From: Candidatus Kryptoniota bacterium
Lineage (GTDB): Bacteria > Bacteroidota > Ignavibacteria > Kryptoniales > JAKASW01
Assembly (NCBI GenBank): GCA_024641705.1
Contig: JAHECO010000032.1
Span: forward strand, 1-42,297
Reading direction: 5' to 3'
Length of the DNA: 42,297 nucleotides
The notes beneath the pieces were generated by a model. It saw nothing but the letters and a program-made list of their open reading frames with translations. It was not told where the DNA came from and ran no database searches. This document shows positions 24,414 to 33,077 of the stretch, piece after piece. Each line of letters begins with the position of its first letter. The first letter of the stretch is position 1. The position numbers were made by a program, and so were the translations under genes.

Positions 24414-25721
24414 TCAAGCTGCGACGGCCCTTTCCTTCCTTGAAATATGGTAATTGTACATGAGCATCAGAATGGTGGCAAGGATCCCGATGCCTGCCAG
24501 GACAAGCCAAATCCCGGTAGGTTGGCCGAGAACGCGAACAGTTTCTCCCGTACGGACCAGGAGATCCTTCGTCATGCTTGAGTAGAGCCAGGCTCCGAAT
24601 GTGCCGCCAATGAACCACGCAATCGCGATGGGAAGAAATGCGTACCCTTGAAAGAGCGCCTCCTGCCCCTTGGGCGCATGGTCGGCTATGTATTCGTAAT
24701 ACCTCGGCGCCTGCGTCATCTCGCCTATCGACCACACTACGAGGGCCCCGACAATCATCCAGATCGTCGGGTGAATAGCTATGACGAACCATGTAAGTGT
24801 GGAAATCCCGAAGCCCACAACGATCGCAGTTACGGGCGGTAGTTTCTTTGTCATTCTGTTGACTATCACCTGCAAGACGATGATCGCCCATGCATCGACC
24901 GACTCGATAATTTCGAACGGGGCGCTCTTCGAAATGAAGTCCGTGAGATATAGCGGTATGATCACGAACGTCTGCCAGAACATGATCCAGTAGAGCGAGA
25001 AGATGAGGAGAAAGACCATGAATCGTCCGTTCATGAGAACCCGCGCCATGTCGGCAAGCTTAGTCCTGAGCGACGGCTGTTCGATGCTGAGCGCGGCTTG
25101 AGGGGCTTTGTAGAATATCAGCGTCCCCAAGAACATCAAGCCGCAGGTCGTGGCAGAAACCATGTATACCGATTCGATGCCTATCCGTTCACGGAAGAAA
25201 TATGCTATCAGCGGCCCCACGGCACCGCCGACGTTCACAAGCATATAATATATTGCATACCCCAAAGACTTTGTCTCAGGAGTGGTAGACAGCGCGATGG
25301 TGCCGAGCACAGATGGCTTGATGAAGGACTCCCCTATCGCGGTGAAGATAAGTAGGATAGCCAGGAGCCAGAACAGCGGAACGACCTTGGCGACCCCCGA
25401 AAGAAGCGGAGTCCCTACCGAACCGATGAGGAAGTAGCCGGTCATCATGATCAAGAATGCGAACGAGAAAGCCTTGCGGAATCCGTACTTGTCGGCGAAC
25501 GTGCCTGCAAAAATCGGAAGAAGGTAGACAAAGCCCCCGAAAATCGAGGAGAGCGTACCGGCATCAATTTCACTGAACTTCAGATGGTTCCTCAGGAAAA
25601 TAATCATCACGACTTGCTGCGCGTAGTACGCCAGCCGCTCGAAGAGCTCTAAGGAATTCGCAACCCAGAATGAGGGTTGGAAACTACTGAAGAACTTTCT
25701 TATTCGTGACTGCTCAGCCAT
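24414..25721 (-). CDS. MFS transporter, POT/PTR peptide transporter-like
   Basis: 435 residues, about 12 helices. ELFERLAYY in the first helix matches the ExxER...YY proton-coupling motif of proton-dependent oligopeptide transporters, and the FGGFVYLLPIFAGTFADKYG loop fits the MFS motif A. Likely role: proton-driven uptake of di/tripeptides across the inner membrane, but related MFS groups with other substrates exist. GAAGGA seven bases before the ATG supports the start. The gene stands alone; the S9 peptidase at 18003-19988 could supply peptides, which is only an inference. Confidence 0.8.
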   Translation of the reverse strand: MAEQSRIRKFFSSFQPSFWVANSLELFERLAYYAQQVVMIIFLRNHLKFSEIDAGTLSSIFGGFVYLLPIFAGTFADKYGFRKAFSFAFLIMMTGYFLIGSVGTPLLSGVAKVVPLFWLLAILLIFTAIGESFIKPSVLGTIALSTTPETKSLGYAIYYMLVNVGGAVGPLIAYFFRERIGIESVYMVSATTCGLMFLGTLIFYKAPQAALSIEQPSLRTKLADMARVLMNGRFMVFLLIFSLYWIMFWQTFVIIPLYLTDFISKSAPFEIIESVDAWAIIVLQVIVNRMTKKLPPVTAIVVGFGISTLTWFVIAIHPTIWMIVGALVVWSIGEMTQAPRYYEYIADHAPKGQEALFQGYAFLPIAIAWFIGGTFGAWLYSSMTKDLLVRTGETVRVLGQPTGIWLVLAGIGILATILMLMYNYHISRKERAVAA

Positions 25722-25998
25722 GATCGGTCCTTCGTTTGATTAATGCAATATCTCCGGCCACTCGCCGGGCGCACGAACCGGCGCTGCGTCAACATTACTC
25801 TACAGGCCGGACGGATTACTTCCGGAATAGCTGTCAGGAACTAAACACCAATATACGCAAAAACAGATTTCCCTCCAGTGTGAGATGCGTCGATATGTCT
25901 CCGGAAGGTGTTCCTTTTCCCCCAAATTTTCGTCCTACGATAAAACTCCAGAACCTGTTAAATTATTAGGAACCTACAAAAGGAGTCTTTCGACATAA

Positions 25999-27201
25999 AT
26001 GCGGTACATTCCGTTCCATTACTTCAAGATCATATTCCTTATCCTCACGCTTGGAACGCAGTTCCTGCTGTACCGGATTGCATCGAGATATCTGGCCGGC
26101 TTGGGTGTGAAAAGGAGGTTCCTCAGAATCTATCTTCCTGCAATTATCTTGGTGTTGAATATCCCACTCGTGCTGATTCATTTCGATGCACGTGCATTCT
26201 ACGAGGGGTTTGCAAGGACATACGTCGCAATGCCGTTCTACGCGTACCAGACATTCAGTATAGCTTTTCTTCTCGCAGCTTTCATTCTTTACCTGGGCAG
26301 AGGGCTATTCCGCATCGCCGCCAGGATCCGGAGGCCCGGAAGTGCCGGGAAGAGCTCCGTGCTCTATTCCGAATCAAGGCGGGCCTTCCTCAGGAAAGGA
26401 GCGATCGGGCTCGGTGCCTACACGTTCGTCGGCTCTCTCCACAGCATATACAGCCGTGAGGAGTACACGATAGACCGGGTTTCCATTCCCGTAAGAAACC
26501 TTCCAAAGCAACTTGAGGGGCTGACCATATCGATGATCAGTGACATTCATTCCGGAATGTATATGCTTGAGGAGGATATGCTGAAGTACACAGAGGCCGT
26601 CAACAACCTCGGGGCGGACATGATTTTCATCCCGGGTGATTTCGTGACCTCGAAGGACAGCGAAATCCTCCCTCTCACGAAAGCACTCGCGGGACTGAAA
26701 TCGAAATACGGCACGTACACCTGTCTGGGTAACCACGACTTCTTCGCCAATCCCGATTACATCACCGAGAGGGTTCGTGGAAGTGGGATGAAAGTACTGC
26801 GCAATGAGACGGACGAGCTCGAGATCAACGGTGCACGCCTGATGATCTCCGGCGTCGACGATGGAAGGCACGCCAATTTCTCAAAGGTCGCGTACGAGGC
26901 CACATCGCTGAACACGACCAGGATTCTACTGTGTCACAAGCCGTATTTCTTTGAGCGCGCTGTCGCCGGACGGTTTGATCTGATGGTGAGCGGTCACACT
27001 CATGGCGGTCAAATCGTTTTGGTGGATCTGCTCGGTGTCAAAATTACGCCCGCCGCTTTAGCCTCGCCATATATTTCCGGAAGATACAAGATGGGCGATT
27101 CACTTATGTACGTGAGCCGCGGAATCGGCACCGTCGGGTTGCCAATCCGCGTAAATTGCCCCCCGGAGATCACCCTTTTCACGCTGCGGAACAGAACCTG
27201 A
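25999..27201 (+). CDS. Membrane-anchored metallophosphoesterase (YkuE/YaeI-like)
   Basis: 400 residues. Three to four N-terminal helices (residues 8-105) are followed by a calcineurin-like phosphoesterase domain. Metal ligands are visible as SDIHSG (D182, H184), PGDF (D214), GNHD (244-247), H313 and SGHTHGG (331-337). YkuE-type relatives are periplasmic or outer-leaflet phosphatases. A SRRAFLRKGAIG segment at 126-137 just before the catalytic domain looks like a Tat motif inside the protein. The ATG follows AAAGGAG at a long spacing of about 14. 23 bp separate it from the next gene, so the two are probably co-transcribed. Confidence 0.85.
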   Translation: MRYIPFHYFKIIFLILTLGTQFLLYRIASRYLAGLGVKRRFLRIYLPAIILVLNIPLVLIHFDARAFYEGFARTYVAMPFYAYQTFSIAFLLAAFILYLGRGLFRIAARIRRPGSAGKSSVLYSESRRAFLRKGAIGLGAYTFVGSLHSIYSREEYTIDRVSIPVRNLPKQLEGLTISMISDIHSGMYMLEEDMLKYTEAVNNLGADMIFIPGDFVTSKDSEILPLTKALAGLKSKYGTYTCLGNHDFFANPDYITERVRGSGMKVLRNETDELEINGARLMISGVDDGRHANFSKVAYEATSLNTTRILLCHKPYFFERAVAGRFDLMVSGHTHGGQIVLVDLLGVKITPAALASPYISGRYKMGDSLMYVSRGIGTVGLPIRVNCPPEITLFTLRNRT

Positions 27202-27224
27202 CCCCGATGGGAATTCTCAATTAG

Positions 27225-29303
27225 ATGAGACTTACCGCCCGGCTGTTCGTTTTCGCATCGTCGCTGTTCATCGCCCTCTACGGTATCCTTCCGGGTTTCT
27301 TCAAACTCAAAGGAAATTTCATCGCAAGCTTCGTCGCGGGCCGGAGCTTCCTCCAGGGAATCGACCCGGTCGTCTTCTACCGCTTTCCGTTGTTCCAGAG
27401 GCTCATCGATCAGAGGGGGCTTGCCGACGGGATACTAACTTACGTAGCTAACGCGCCCTCCTGGATCATGGCAGACGCTGTCCTGGCTATTCTTCCCGCT
27501 TCGGTTGGACGGTTCCTGCTGACAGGAGTGAACGTGGCCGCTCTGTTTCTCCTGGTCCACGTCACGTCGAAACTTGCAGGCGCCGAAAAACGAACCGCAT
27601 ATCTTGTTGTTCTTACTTCTTCGTTCGCGCTTGCGACGAATTTCCAGTCGAGTGAACCGTATATCCTTCTGACCCTTCTCCTCGTTCTGGCGTTCTACGC
27701 TTTTTCCATAAATCGTCTGGGGGCATGCGGTGCATTCCTCGGGCTCGCTTTCCCCTTCAATCCGTTCTTTGCGATTCCCGCCATCTTCTTCCTCCTTTCC
27801 GCAAAGTGGAGAACCTTCACTTACTTCGCAGTTGTCGCGGCGGCAATACTTGCCCTGACCTTCGTGGTCGTAGGCGAGTCCGCGGTTGTTTACTACTTTC
27901 AAAGGATTCTACCCGCGTATATAAACGGCCGGATCATGAACCCGTTTTCCGAATCCTATCAAACCGCGTGGTCCTTGTTCAGGAGATTGTTCATCTACAA
28001 CCAAACGCTTAATGCGCATCCGCTGCTCGATTCTACGAGCGCCTACATTGCGGTTACTTCGGTTTTCAAAGCTACTGTAATCGTACCATGCGCCTATTTC
28101 TTCTATAAGGGATTAAGTCTGGGCAAGCCCGGCGATGCTCTTGCTGCCATTTCCTTTCCGATAATCTTCCTATCACCGACCGCCGCCGCCTCCCACCTTT
28201 TCATTCTGGCCCCGGCTATCGTTGTCCTGGTTCAGTCCGCTCTTGGACAGGGTCAGAGAAAGAAGGCGACCGTTCTTGCCGTGCTTTACGCAGTCGCGTG
28301 TCTCCCCAATTTTTCATTTCTGTGGAAGCATATCGGTATTTCCAATCCGCTCCTGGACTACTACAGGTTCGCGATCCTCGTTGCGCTCTACGTCATCTAC
28401 CTCGTGTCCGGGAGACATGTCGTCCCCGCCGAACAGCGTCCGGCGAGGACAGCGATGACCATCGCGGTAATCGCAGCTGTGAGTATTACGTTGTTTTTTG
28501 GCGATCGTTCAGCTCAACCATCCTCGCCTCTCCCTTTGAAGCCCGCCCTCGAAGGGATCGCGCTGGAAAATGCGGACTTCAGCCCCGGCCTGCGTTCAGG
28601 AATGCTGACATACATCAGCTACGACTCCATTTCCACAAGTCTGACCCCTGCCGGGATCGATCTCGGGAAACTCGCAAACAGGCACTTTTACAGATACTGT
28701 TCCGACCGCGCGGGTACCAACTACGCTCTGGAAACTGCGGAGGACGGCAAAAGCGTCTCCTATTTCCGCACAAAGGGCGCGCAGAAGTCATATGAGGGAA
28801 GATCGGTCTCGATAAGCCGCGACGGAGATTACGGTGCGTTCATGACGGATGGAAAGATATGTATCCTCGATCTGGATCCCAGATTCATCTCGGCGGTAGA
28901 TACACTCTCCCTTCTTCCATACAAAATGAGCCGTTCAACTTTCAATAGCAGCAAGAACAACGAGATCGTATTCCTCATCGATTCTCTCAACTCGTCATAC
29001 TCAATCGGCTCTTACAACCTCTTCAGCCGGAGATTGGCCACACAAGTTCTCCCTTTCAGGGCTTCACTAATCTGCCCGGACGGAGATGATGTATACGTGA
29101 CACAGGAGGTTGCCGACACCACAAAGCTGTGGCAGTTGAGCCCGGGGACCGCCCCTGCTCTCCTTCTCAGCATGCGGGCCAACATTTACGATATCACGGT
29201 ACTGAACCATATTCTCTATCTTTCCTCGGACTACAGGCGCGGGCTGGATTTTCCAACCATATACGAATTCGTGAGAGACACCACCCCACCGGGGAGCCGC
29301 TGA
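27225..29303 (+). CDS. GT-C/GT87-like membrane protein with large C-terminal domain
   Basis: 692 residues. Residues 1-426 hold about ten to twelve hydrophobic helices with an N-terminal loop (FVAGRSFLQGIDPVVFY) and LAFPFNPFFA segment like polyprenyl-phosphate-dependent mannosyltransferases (DUF2029/GT87). The rest (430-692) is soluble and rich in short beta strands with SISRDGDYGAF and ICILDLDP repeats, suggesting a beta-propeller, probably periplasmic. No clear catalytic Asp pair could be verified, so enzyme activity is an inference. It follows the phosphoesterase closely; both face the outer side of the inner membrane. The fusion is unusual. Confidence 0.6.
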   Translation: MRLTARLFVFASSLFIALYGILPGFFKLKGNFIASFVAGRSFLQGIDPVVFYRFPLFQRLIDQRGLADGILTYVANAPSWIMADAVLAILPASVGRFLLTGVNVAALFLLVHVTSKLAGAEKRTAYLVVLTSSFALATNFQSSEPYILLTLLLVLAFYAFSINRLGACGAFLGLAFPFNPFFAIPAIFFLLSAKWRTFTYFAVVAAAILALTFVVVGESAVVYYFQRILPAYINGRIMNPFSESYQTAWSLFRRLFIYNQTLNAHPLLDSTSAYIAVTSVFKATVIVPCAYFFYKGLSLGKPGDALAAISFPIIFLSPTAAASHLFILAPAIVVLVQSALGQGQRKKATVLAVLYAVACLPNFSFLWKHIGISNPLLDYYRFAILVALYVIYLVSGRHVVPAEQRPARTAMTIAVIAAVSITLFFGDRSAQPSSPLPLKPALEGIALENADFSPGLRSGMLTYISYDSISTSLTPAGIDLGKLANRHFYRYCSDRAGTNYALETAEDGKSVSYFRTKGAQKSYEGRSVSISRDGDYGAFMTDGKICILDLDPRFISAVDTLSLLPYKMSRSTFNSSKNNEIVFLIDSLNSSYSIGSYNLFSRRLATQVLPFRASLICPDGDDVYVTQEVADTTKLWQLSPGTAPALLLSMRANIYDITVLNHILYLSSDYRRGLDFPTIYEFVRDTTPPGSR

Positions 29304-29329
29304 CGTCCGGCAGAGTCGCGTGCAAAACC

Positions 29330-29358
29330 TTGATTTATTACGCACCTGCTCATATATT
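29330..29358 (+). promoter_or_regulatory. Sigma70-like promoter of the nucleoside operon, predicted leaderless
   Basis: TTGATT at 29330-29335, a 17-bp spacer and TATATT at 29353-29358. Counting six bases puts +1 at 29365, one base before the cdd ATG at 29366. No ribosome site lies in front of that ATG. Confidence 0.55.
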
Positions 29359-29365
29359 TTGCTAA

Positions 29366-29788
29366 ATGTCAAAGGATACCACGGCTTCTGTCTCCGAACT
29401 CATCACGATCGCAGCCAGGGCAAAGGAAAAATCGGAGGCGAAGTTCTCCCATTTCAGGGTCGGGGCCGCCATCGAAGCTGGGAGCGGGAAAATCTATTCC
29501 GCGTTCAACGTCGAGTCGAGCAGCTACGGGCTGTCTATGTGTGCAGAGCGTATCGCCCTCTGGTCCGCCGTCAATGCCGGCGAGTCGAAATTTACCCGCA
29601 TCGCGATCGTGTCGGACTCGAGAGACTTCTGCACTCCGTGCGGTGCCTGCCGCCAGGTGATGTACGAACTTGCGGGAGACATAGAGGTATATCTGACAAA
29701 CCGAAAGGGAGATGTAAGAAACTACCGTCTGTCTTCCCTTTTACCGGAAGCCTTCACTTCAAAAACACTACTCGATGGAAGAGATTAG
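29366..29788 (+). CDS. cdd: Cytidine deaminase
   Basis: 140 residues, the tetrameric bacterial type. It converts cytidine and deoxycytidine to uridine and deoxyuridine. Zinc ligands and catalytic Glu are C59-A-E61 and PCGAC (C92, C95), and FRVGAA at the start of the fold is present. First gene of the nucleoside module; its end overlaps tdk by 14 nt. There is no ribosome site, but a strong promoter sits immediately before the ATG, so translation probably starts on a leaderless mRNA. Confidence 0.95.
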   Translation: MSKDTTASVSELITIAARAKEKSEAKFSHFRVGAAIEAGSGKIYSAFNVESSSYGLSMCAERIALWSAVNAGESKFTRIAIVSDSRDFCTPCGACRQVMYELAGDIEVYLTNRKGDVRNYRLSSLLPEAFTSKTLLDGRD

Positions 29789-30350
29789 TCTTCATTACGC
29801 GCCGCGCGAAACCGGCTGGATCGAGGTTATCTGCGGCTGCATGTTCAGCGGAAAAACGGAAGAACTGATCAGGCGCCTGCGCCGCGCGGAAATAGCTCGC
29901 CAGAACGTGGCCACCTTCAAGCCTCGTATCGACAAAAGATACAGCGACGATCATATAGTCTCTCACAGCGACGACAGGCTGAGGTCAGTGGTTGTCGACT
30001 CGGCTCTGGAAATCCCCTCCCTCGCCAAAGATGCCCAGGTGGTTGGAATCGACGAAGGGCAGTTCTTCGGGATGGAGCTGGTCGAGGTGTGCGAGTCGCT
30101 GGCCTCAGCCGGAAAGAGGGTTATCGTTGCCGGACTTGATCAGGACTACAAAGGCAAGCCTTTCGAGCCCATCCCGCAGCTTCTGGCGGTTGCGGAGTAC
30201 ATCACAAAAACCCTGGCTATCTGCATGGTCTGCGGCAACCCGGCAGATCGTACTCACCGCAAAACCCCGCAGGGTGAATGGGTTCTTGTCGGAGCGAAGG
30301 ATATCTATGAGGCCCGCTGCCGAAAATGTTTCGTGCCGCCCTCAGATTGA
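29775..30350 (+). CDS. tdk: Thymidine kinase (type II, zinc-containing)
   Basis: 191 residues. It phosphorylates thymidine and deoxyuridine. The P-loop GCMFSGKT is at 21-28, IDEGQFF holds the catalytic region, and GLDQDYKGKPF is the lasso-side segment. Two CxxC pairs (CMVC and CRKC) bind the structural zinc. It begins inside the cdd 3' end, implying coupled translation. The start ATG is followed by a short leader peptide before the WIEVICG strand, as in many type II enzymes. Confidence 0.95.
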   Translation: MEEISLHYAPRETGWIEVICGCMFSGKTEELIRRLRRAEIARQNVATFKPRIDKRYSDDHIVSHSDDRLRSVVVDSALEIPSLAKDAQVVGIDEGQFFGMELVEVCESLASAGKRVIVAGLDQDYKGKPFEPIPQLLAVAEYITKTLAICMVCGNPADRTHRKTPQGEWVLVGAKDIYEARCRKCFVPPSD

Positions 30351-30416
30351 GATGCGTCCGGAGCTTCAGCACACGCTGACGGTTCACCTTACCTATTTCT
30401 AGCACAGGAGTCGAAT

Positions 30417-31442
30417 ATGTTGAAGGGTTTTTCAGTTGTTGTCTTCGTCGTCCTCATAGCTTCGGGAGCATTCCTTTTCGAATCATGCGGGAAAGGACAG
30501 CCGAGCGCAGCGCCCAACAGCGAGGTCGGGCTGGTTTTCGACGTGGGGGGACGCGGCGACAAGTCGTTCAACGATGCCGCATATCTCGGCCTCCAGATGG
30601 CAAAGGATAGTCTGGGTATGAAGTACCAGTACATCGAACCTAGCGGGGGCTCGGACCGCGAATCCGCCCTCCGCCAGCTGGCCAGCCAGAAGAGTATCGG
30701 ACTTATTTTCGGCGTGGGATTCATTTTCACGGACGATATCACGAACGTGGCAAAGGACTTCCCCGATAAGAAGTTTGCGTGTATCGATTATTCTTATGAC
30801 TCCACGAAGGCTTTGCCGAAAAATCTGATAGCGATCGAGTTCCGAGAGAATGAAGGCTCGTTCCTCGTCGGCGCAATTGCGGGTCTAATGACCAAAACCG
30901 AGAAAGTCGGGTTCATAGGAGGAATGGAATCTCCGCTGATCAGGAAATTTCAGGCGGGATACGAAGCAGGCGTGAAGTATGTGAACCCGAAGTGCAAGGT
31001 CCTCGTGGCATATGCCGGAGTGACGGGTGAGGCATTCAAGAACCCGGCAAAAGGTAAAGAGCTCGCGTTGAGCCAGTACTCGCAGGGAGCCGATATTATC
31101 TACCATGCTTCTGGCGTCACCGGACTCGGCGTCTTCGAAGCCGCACGTGAAATGAAAAAGTACGCAATCGGTGTGGATATGGACCAGTGGAACGAGGCGC
31201 CAGGGTATGTCCTGACAAGCATGGTAAAGAAAGGCAACGTCGCCGTCTATGACATAATCAGGGAATGGAAGGATGGCAAGTTCAACGGCGGCACGGCCGA
31301 GATTTTCGGCCTCAGGGATGACGGCGTAGATTTCGTCTACGACAAGAACAATAAGCCTTTGATTCCAGAATCGGTATACAAACAAGTTGATGGATTACGG
31401 AACGATATTATTACGGGAAAAATACGAGTCCCGACCCAATGA
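30417..31442 (+). CDS. BMP-family nucleoside-binding lipoprotein of an ABC importer
   Basis: 341 residues. The N-terminal helix ends in FESCGK, with C24 as a likely lipidation site, although position -2 (E) is atypical for a lipobox. The mature protein is a BMP/Med-type periplasmic binding protein: GLVFDVGGRGDKSFND opens the fold, and the hinge segments around DRESALRQL and GFIGG are as expected. Members of this family deliver purine or pyrimidine nucleosides to the permease. AGGAG precedes the ATG. Its partners follow on the same strand. Confidence 0.88.
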   Translation: MLKGFSVVVFVVLIASGAFLFESCGKGQPSAAPNSEVGLVFDVGGRGDKSFNDAAYLGLQMAKDSLGMKYQYIEPSGGSDRESALRQLASQKSIGLIFGVGFIFTDDITNVAKDFPDKKFACIDYSYDSTKALPKNLIAIEFRENEGSFLVGAIAGLMTKTEKVGFIGGMESPLIRKFQAGYEAGVKYVNPKCKVLVAYAGVTGEAFKNPAKGKELALSQYSQGADIIYHASGVTGLGVFEAAREMKKYAIGVDMDQWNEAPGYVLTSMVKKGNVAVYDIIREWKDGKFNGGTAEIFGLRDDGVDFVYDKNNKPLIPESVYKQVDGLRNDIITGKIRVPTQ

Positions 31443-31503
31443 TATCGCATCGCTCAGAACGCGAGACTCGCCGCTGATGCACGGCATCTTTCGGTCCTCT
31501 ACT

Positions 31504-31536
31504 TTTGACTTTTTACGTTTGATATTTGACTTTTTA
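31504..31536. repeat. 12-bp direct repeat upstream of the ATPase gene
   Basis: TTTGACTTTTTA occurs exactly at 31504-31515 and 31525-31536, a 21-bp spacing, ending three bases before the ATPase ATG. There is no ribosome site in it. It could be an intergenic simple repeat or a binding-site pair. Confidence 0.7.
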
Positions 31537-31538
31537 TC

Positions 31539-33074
31539 ATGCCCTACGCGATAGAACTACTCAACATCACGAAGCGGTTCGCGCGGACCGTTGCCAATGA
31601 TAATGTCACGCTGAGGGTTCAATCCGGTTCCATTCACGCACTTGTCGGCGAAAACGGTGCCGGCAAGACCACGCTTATGGAGACTCTCTACGGCCTGTAT
31701 CAACCTGATGCCGGAAAAATCAGGATCCACGAGAAGGAAGTCTCGATCAGGACACCCCACGATTCCATCACTCTCGGAATCGGCATGGTACACCAGCATT
31801 TCATGCTCGTCCCCCCGCTCACCGTGCTGGAGAATATCGTCCTGGGAGCAGAGACGACGAGTCACGCCCTGCTGGATCTTAGGAAGACGACGGCGGAAAT
31901 ATCTGAACTCGCGAGCAGATTCGGACTCAGTGTCCCGCTCACTGAGAAGGTTGAGAACATCGGGGTGGGCACACAGCAAAGGGTCGAGATCCTCAAAGCT
32001 ATTTACAGGAAGGCCGACATCCTCGTGCTGGACGAGCCGACGGCAGTCCTGACCCCGCAGGAGTCGGTTCAACTTTTCCGGATCCTCTCCGAGCTGAAGG
32101 AGGAAGGAAAGACGATCGTCCTGATTACGCACAAGCTGAACGAGGTAATGGCAATAAGCGACCATGTCTCCGTGATGAGAAAAGGAAAGATCGTCGGAGA
32201 GGTTGAGACAGCACGCACGACTCCCCAGGACCTCGCGCAGATGATGGTAGGCAGGCCCGTTCTCCTTCGCGTCGAGAAGGGAGAGAAGAAGCCGGGTGGT
32301 CCGATGCTGGTCGTGAACGACGTCTCTTATGTCGACAGGCGCGGTATCGGCGTGCTCAAGAATTTGTCAGTGGAGATAGCGTCCGGCGAGATCCTCGGAA
32401 TAGCCGGCGTCGAGGGAAACGGTCAGTCGCAGCTCGCCGAGTGCATCGCCGGCCTGCTCAAGCCGACATCCGGTTCCATCACGATCGACGGGATCCAGAT
32501 CGTCGGACTCACCGCGCATGAGGTTTTTGCGCGCGGGCTCGCGCATGTCCCCGAGGACAGGATCAAGCGCGGGCTCGTCATCGATATGAATATCAAAGAG
32601 AACATGATACTCGGGATGCACGCGCAGCAGCGGTTCAGCTCGCGCCTGGCGCTGAACCGTAAAGCGATAACCGAGAATGCGCGTCTACTCATAACGAAAT
32701 TCGACGTCCGGCCGATGGACCCGGAGGCGATCGCGCGAGGGTTGTCGGGCGGGAACCAGCAAAAGGTTATCATAGCCAGGGAGCTCTCACGGAACGCCCA
32801 GGTGATTGTCGCAAGCCAGCCGACCCGCGGTGTGGACATCGGCGGTATCGAGTTCATTCACCGCACCCTCGTCCAGGCCCGTGATTCCGGAAAAGCCGTC
32901 CTCCTCGTTTCGGCCGACCTCAATGAGATTCTCAGCCTGTCCGACCGGATCGCCGTCATGTACGGCGGAAGGATAGTGAAGGTGTTCCCTGACAACAAGG
33001 TCGAGGAAAGCGAGCTCGGTCTGTACATGACCGGCTCCAAGGGAAACGCCGCACAGGAAGCGCAGGGCGATTGA
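31539..33074 (+). CDS. Nucleoside ABC importer ATP-binding protein (double ABC, YufO/RbsA-like)
   Basis: 511 residues with two ABC domains. The first has Walker A GENGAGKTTL, Walker B ILVLDEPTAVLTP and a divergent signature around VGTQQRVEI. The second has GVEGNGQSQL in the Walker A position and a canonical LSGGNQQK signature, the usual asymmetry of sugar/nucleoside-type double ATPases. It energises uptake by the two permeases that follow. ATG at 31539 has no ribosome site; the next start (permease) is 3 bp after its stop. Confidence 0.92.
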   Translation: MPYAIELLNITKRFARTVANDNVTLRVQSGSIHALVGENGAGKTTLMETLYGLYQPDAGKIRIHEKEVSIRTPHDSITLGIGMVHQHFMLVPPLTVLENIVLGAETTSHALLDLRKTTAEISELASRFGLSVPLTEKVENIGVGTQQRVEILKAIYRKADILVLDEPTAVLTPQESVQLFRILSELKEEGKTIVLITHKLNEVMAISDHVSVMRKGKIVGEVETARTTPQDLAQMMVGRPVLLRVEKGEKKPGGPMLVVNDVSYVDRRGIGVLKNLSVEIASGEILGIAGVEGNGQSQLAECIAGLLKPTSGSITIDGIQIVGLTAHEVFARGLAHVPEDRIKRGLVIDMNIKENMILGMHAQQRFSSRLALNRKAITENARLLITKFDVRPMDPEAIARGLSGGNQQKVIIARELSRNAQVIVASQPTRGVDIGGIEFIHRTLVQARDSGKAVLLVSADLNEILSLSDRIAVMYGGRIVKVFPDNKVEESELGLYMTGSKGNAAQEAQGD

Positions 33075-33077
33075 CTC

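Noticed and set aside
31504-31536. Promoter reading of the TTTGACTTTTTA repeats before the ABC ATPase
   Set aside because: TTGACT matches a -35 box, but no -10 hexamer lies at 16-18 bp; only the direct repeat is reported.
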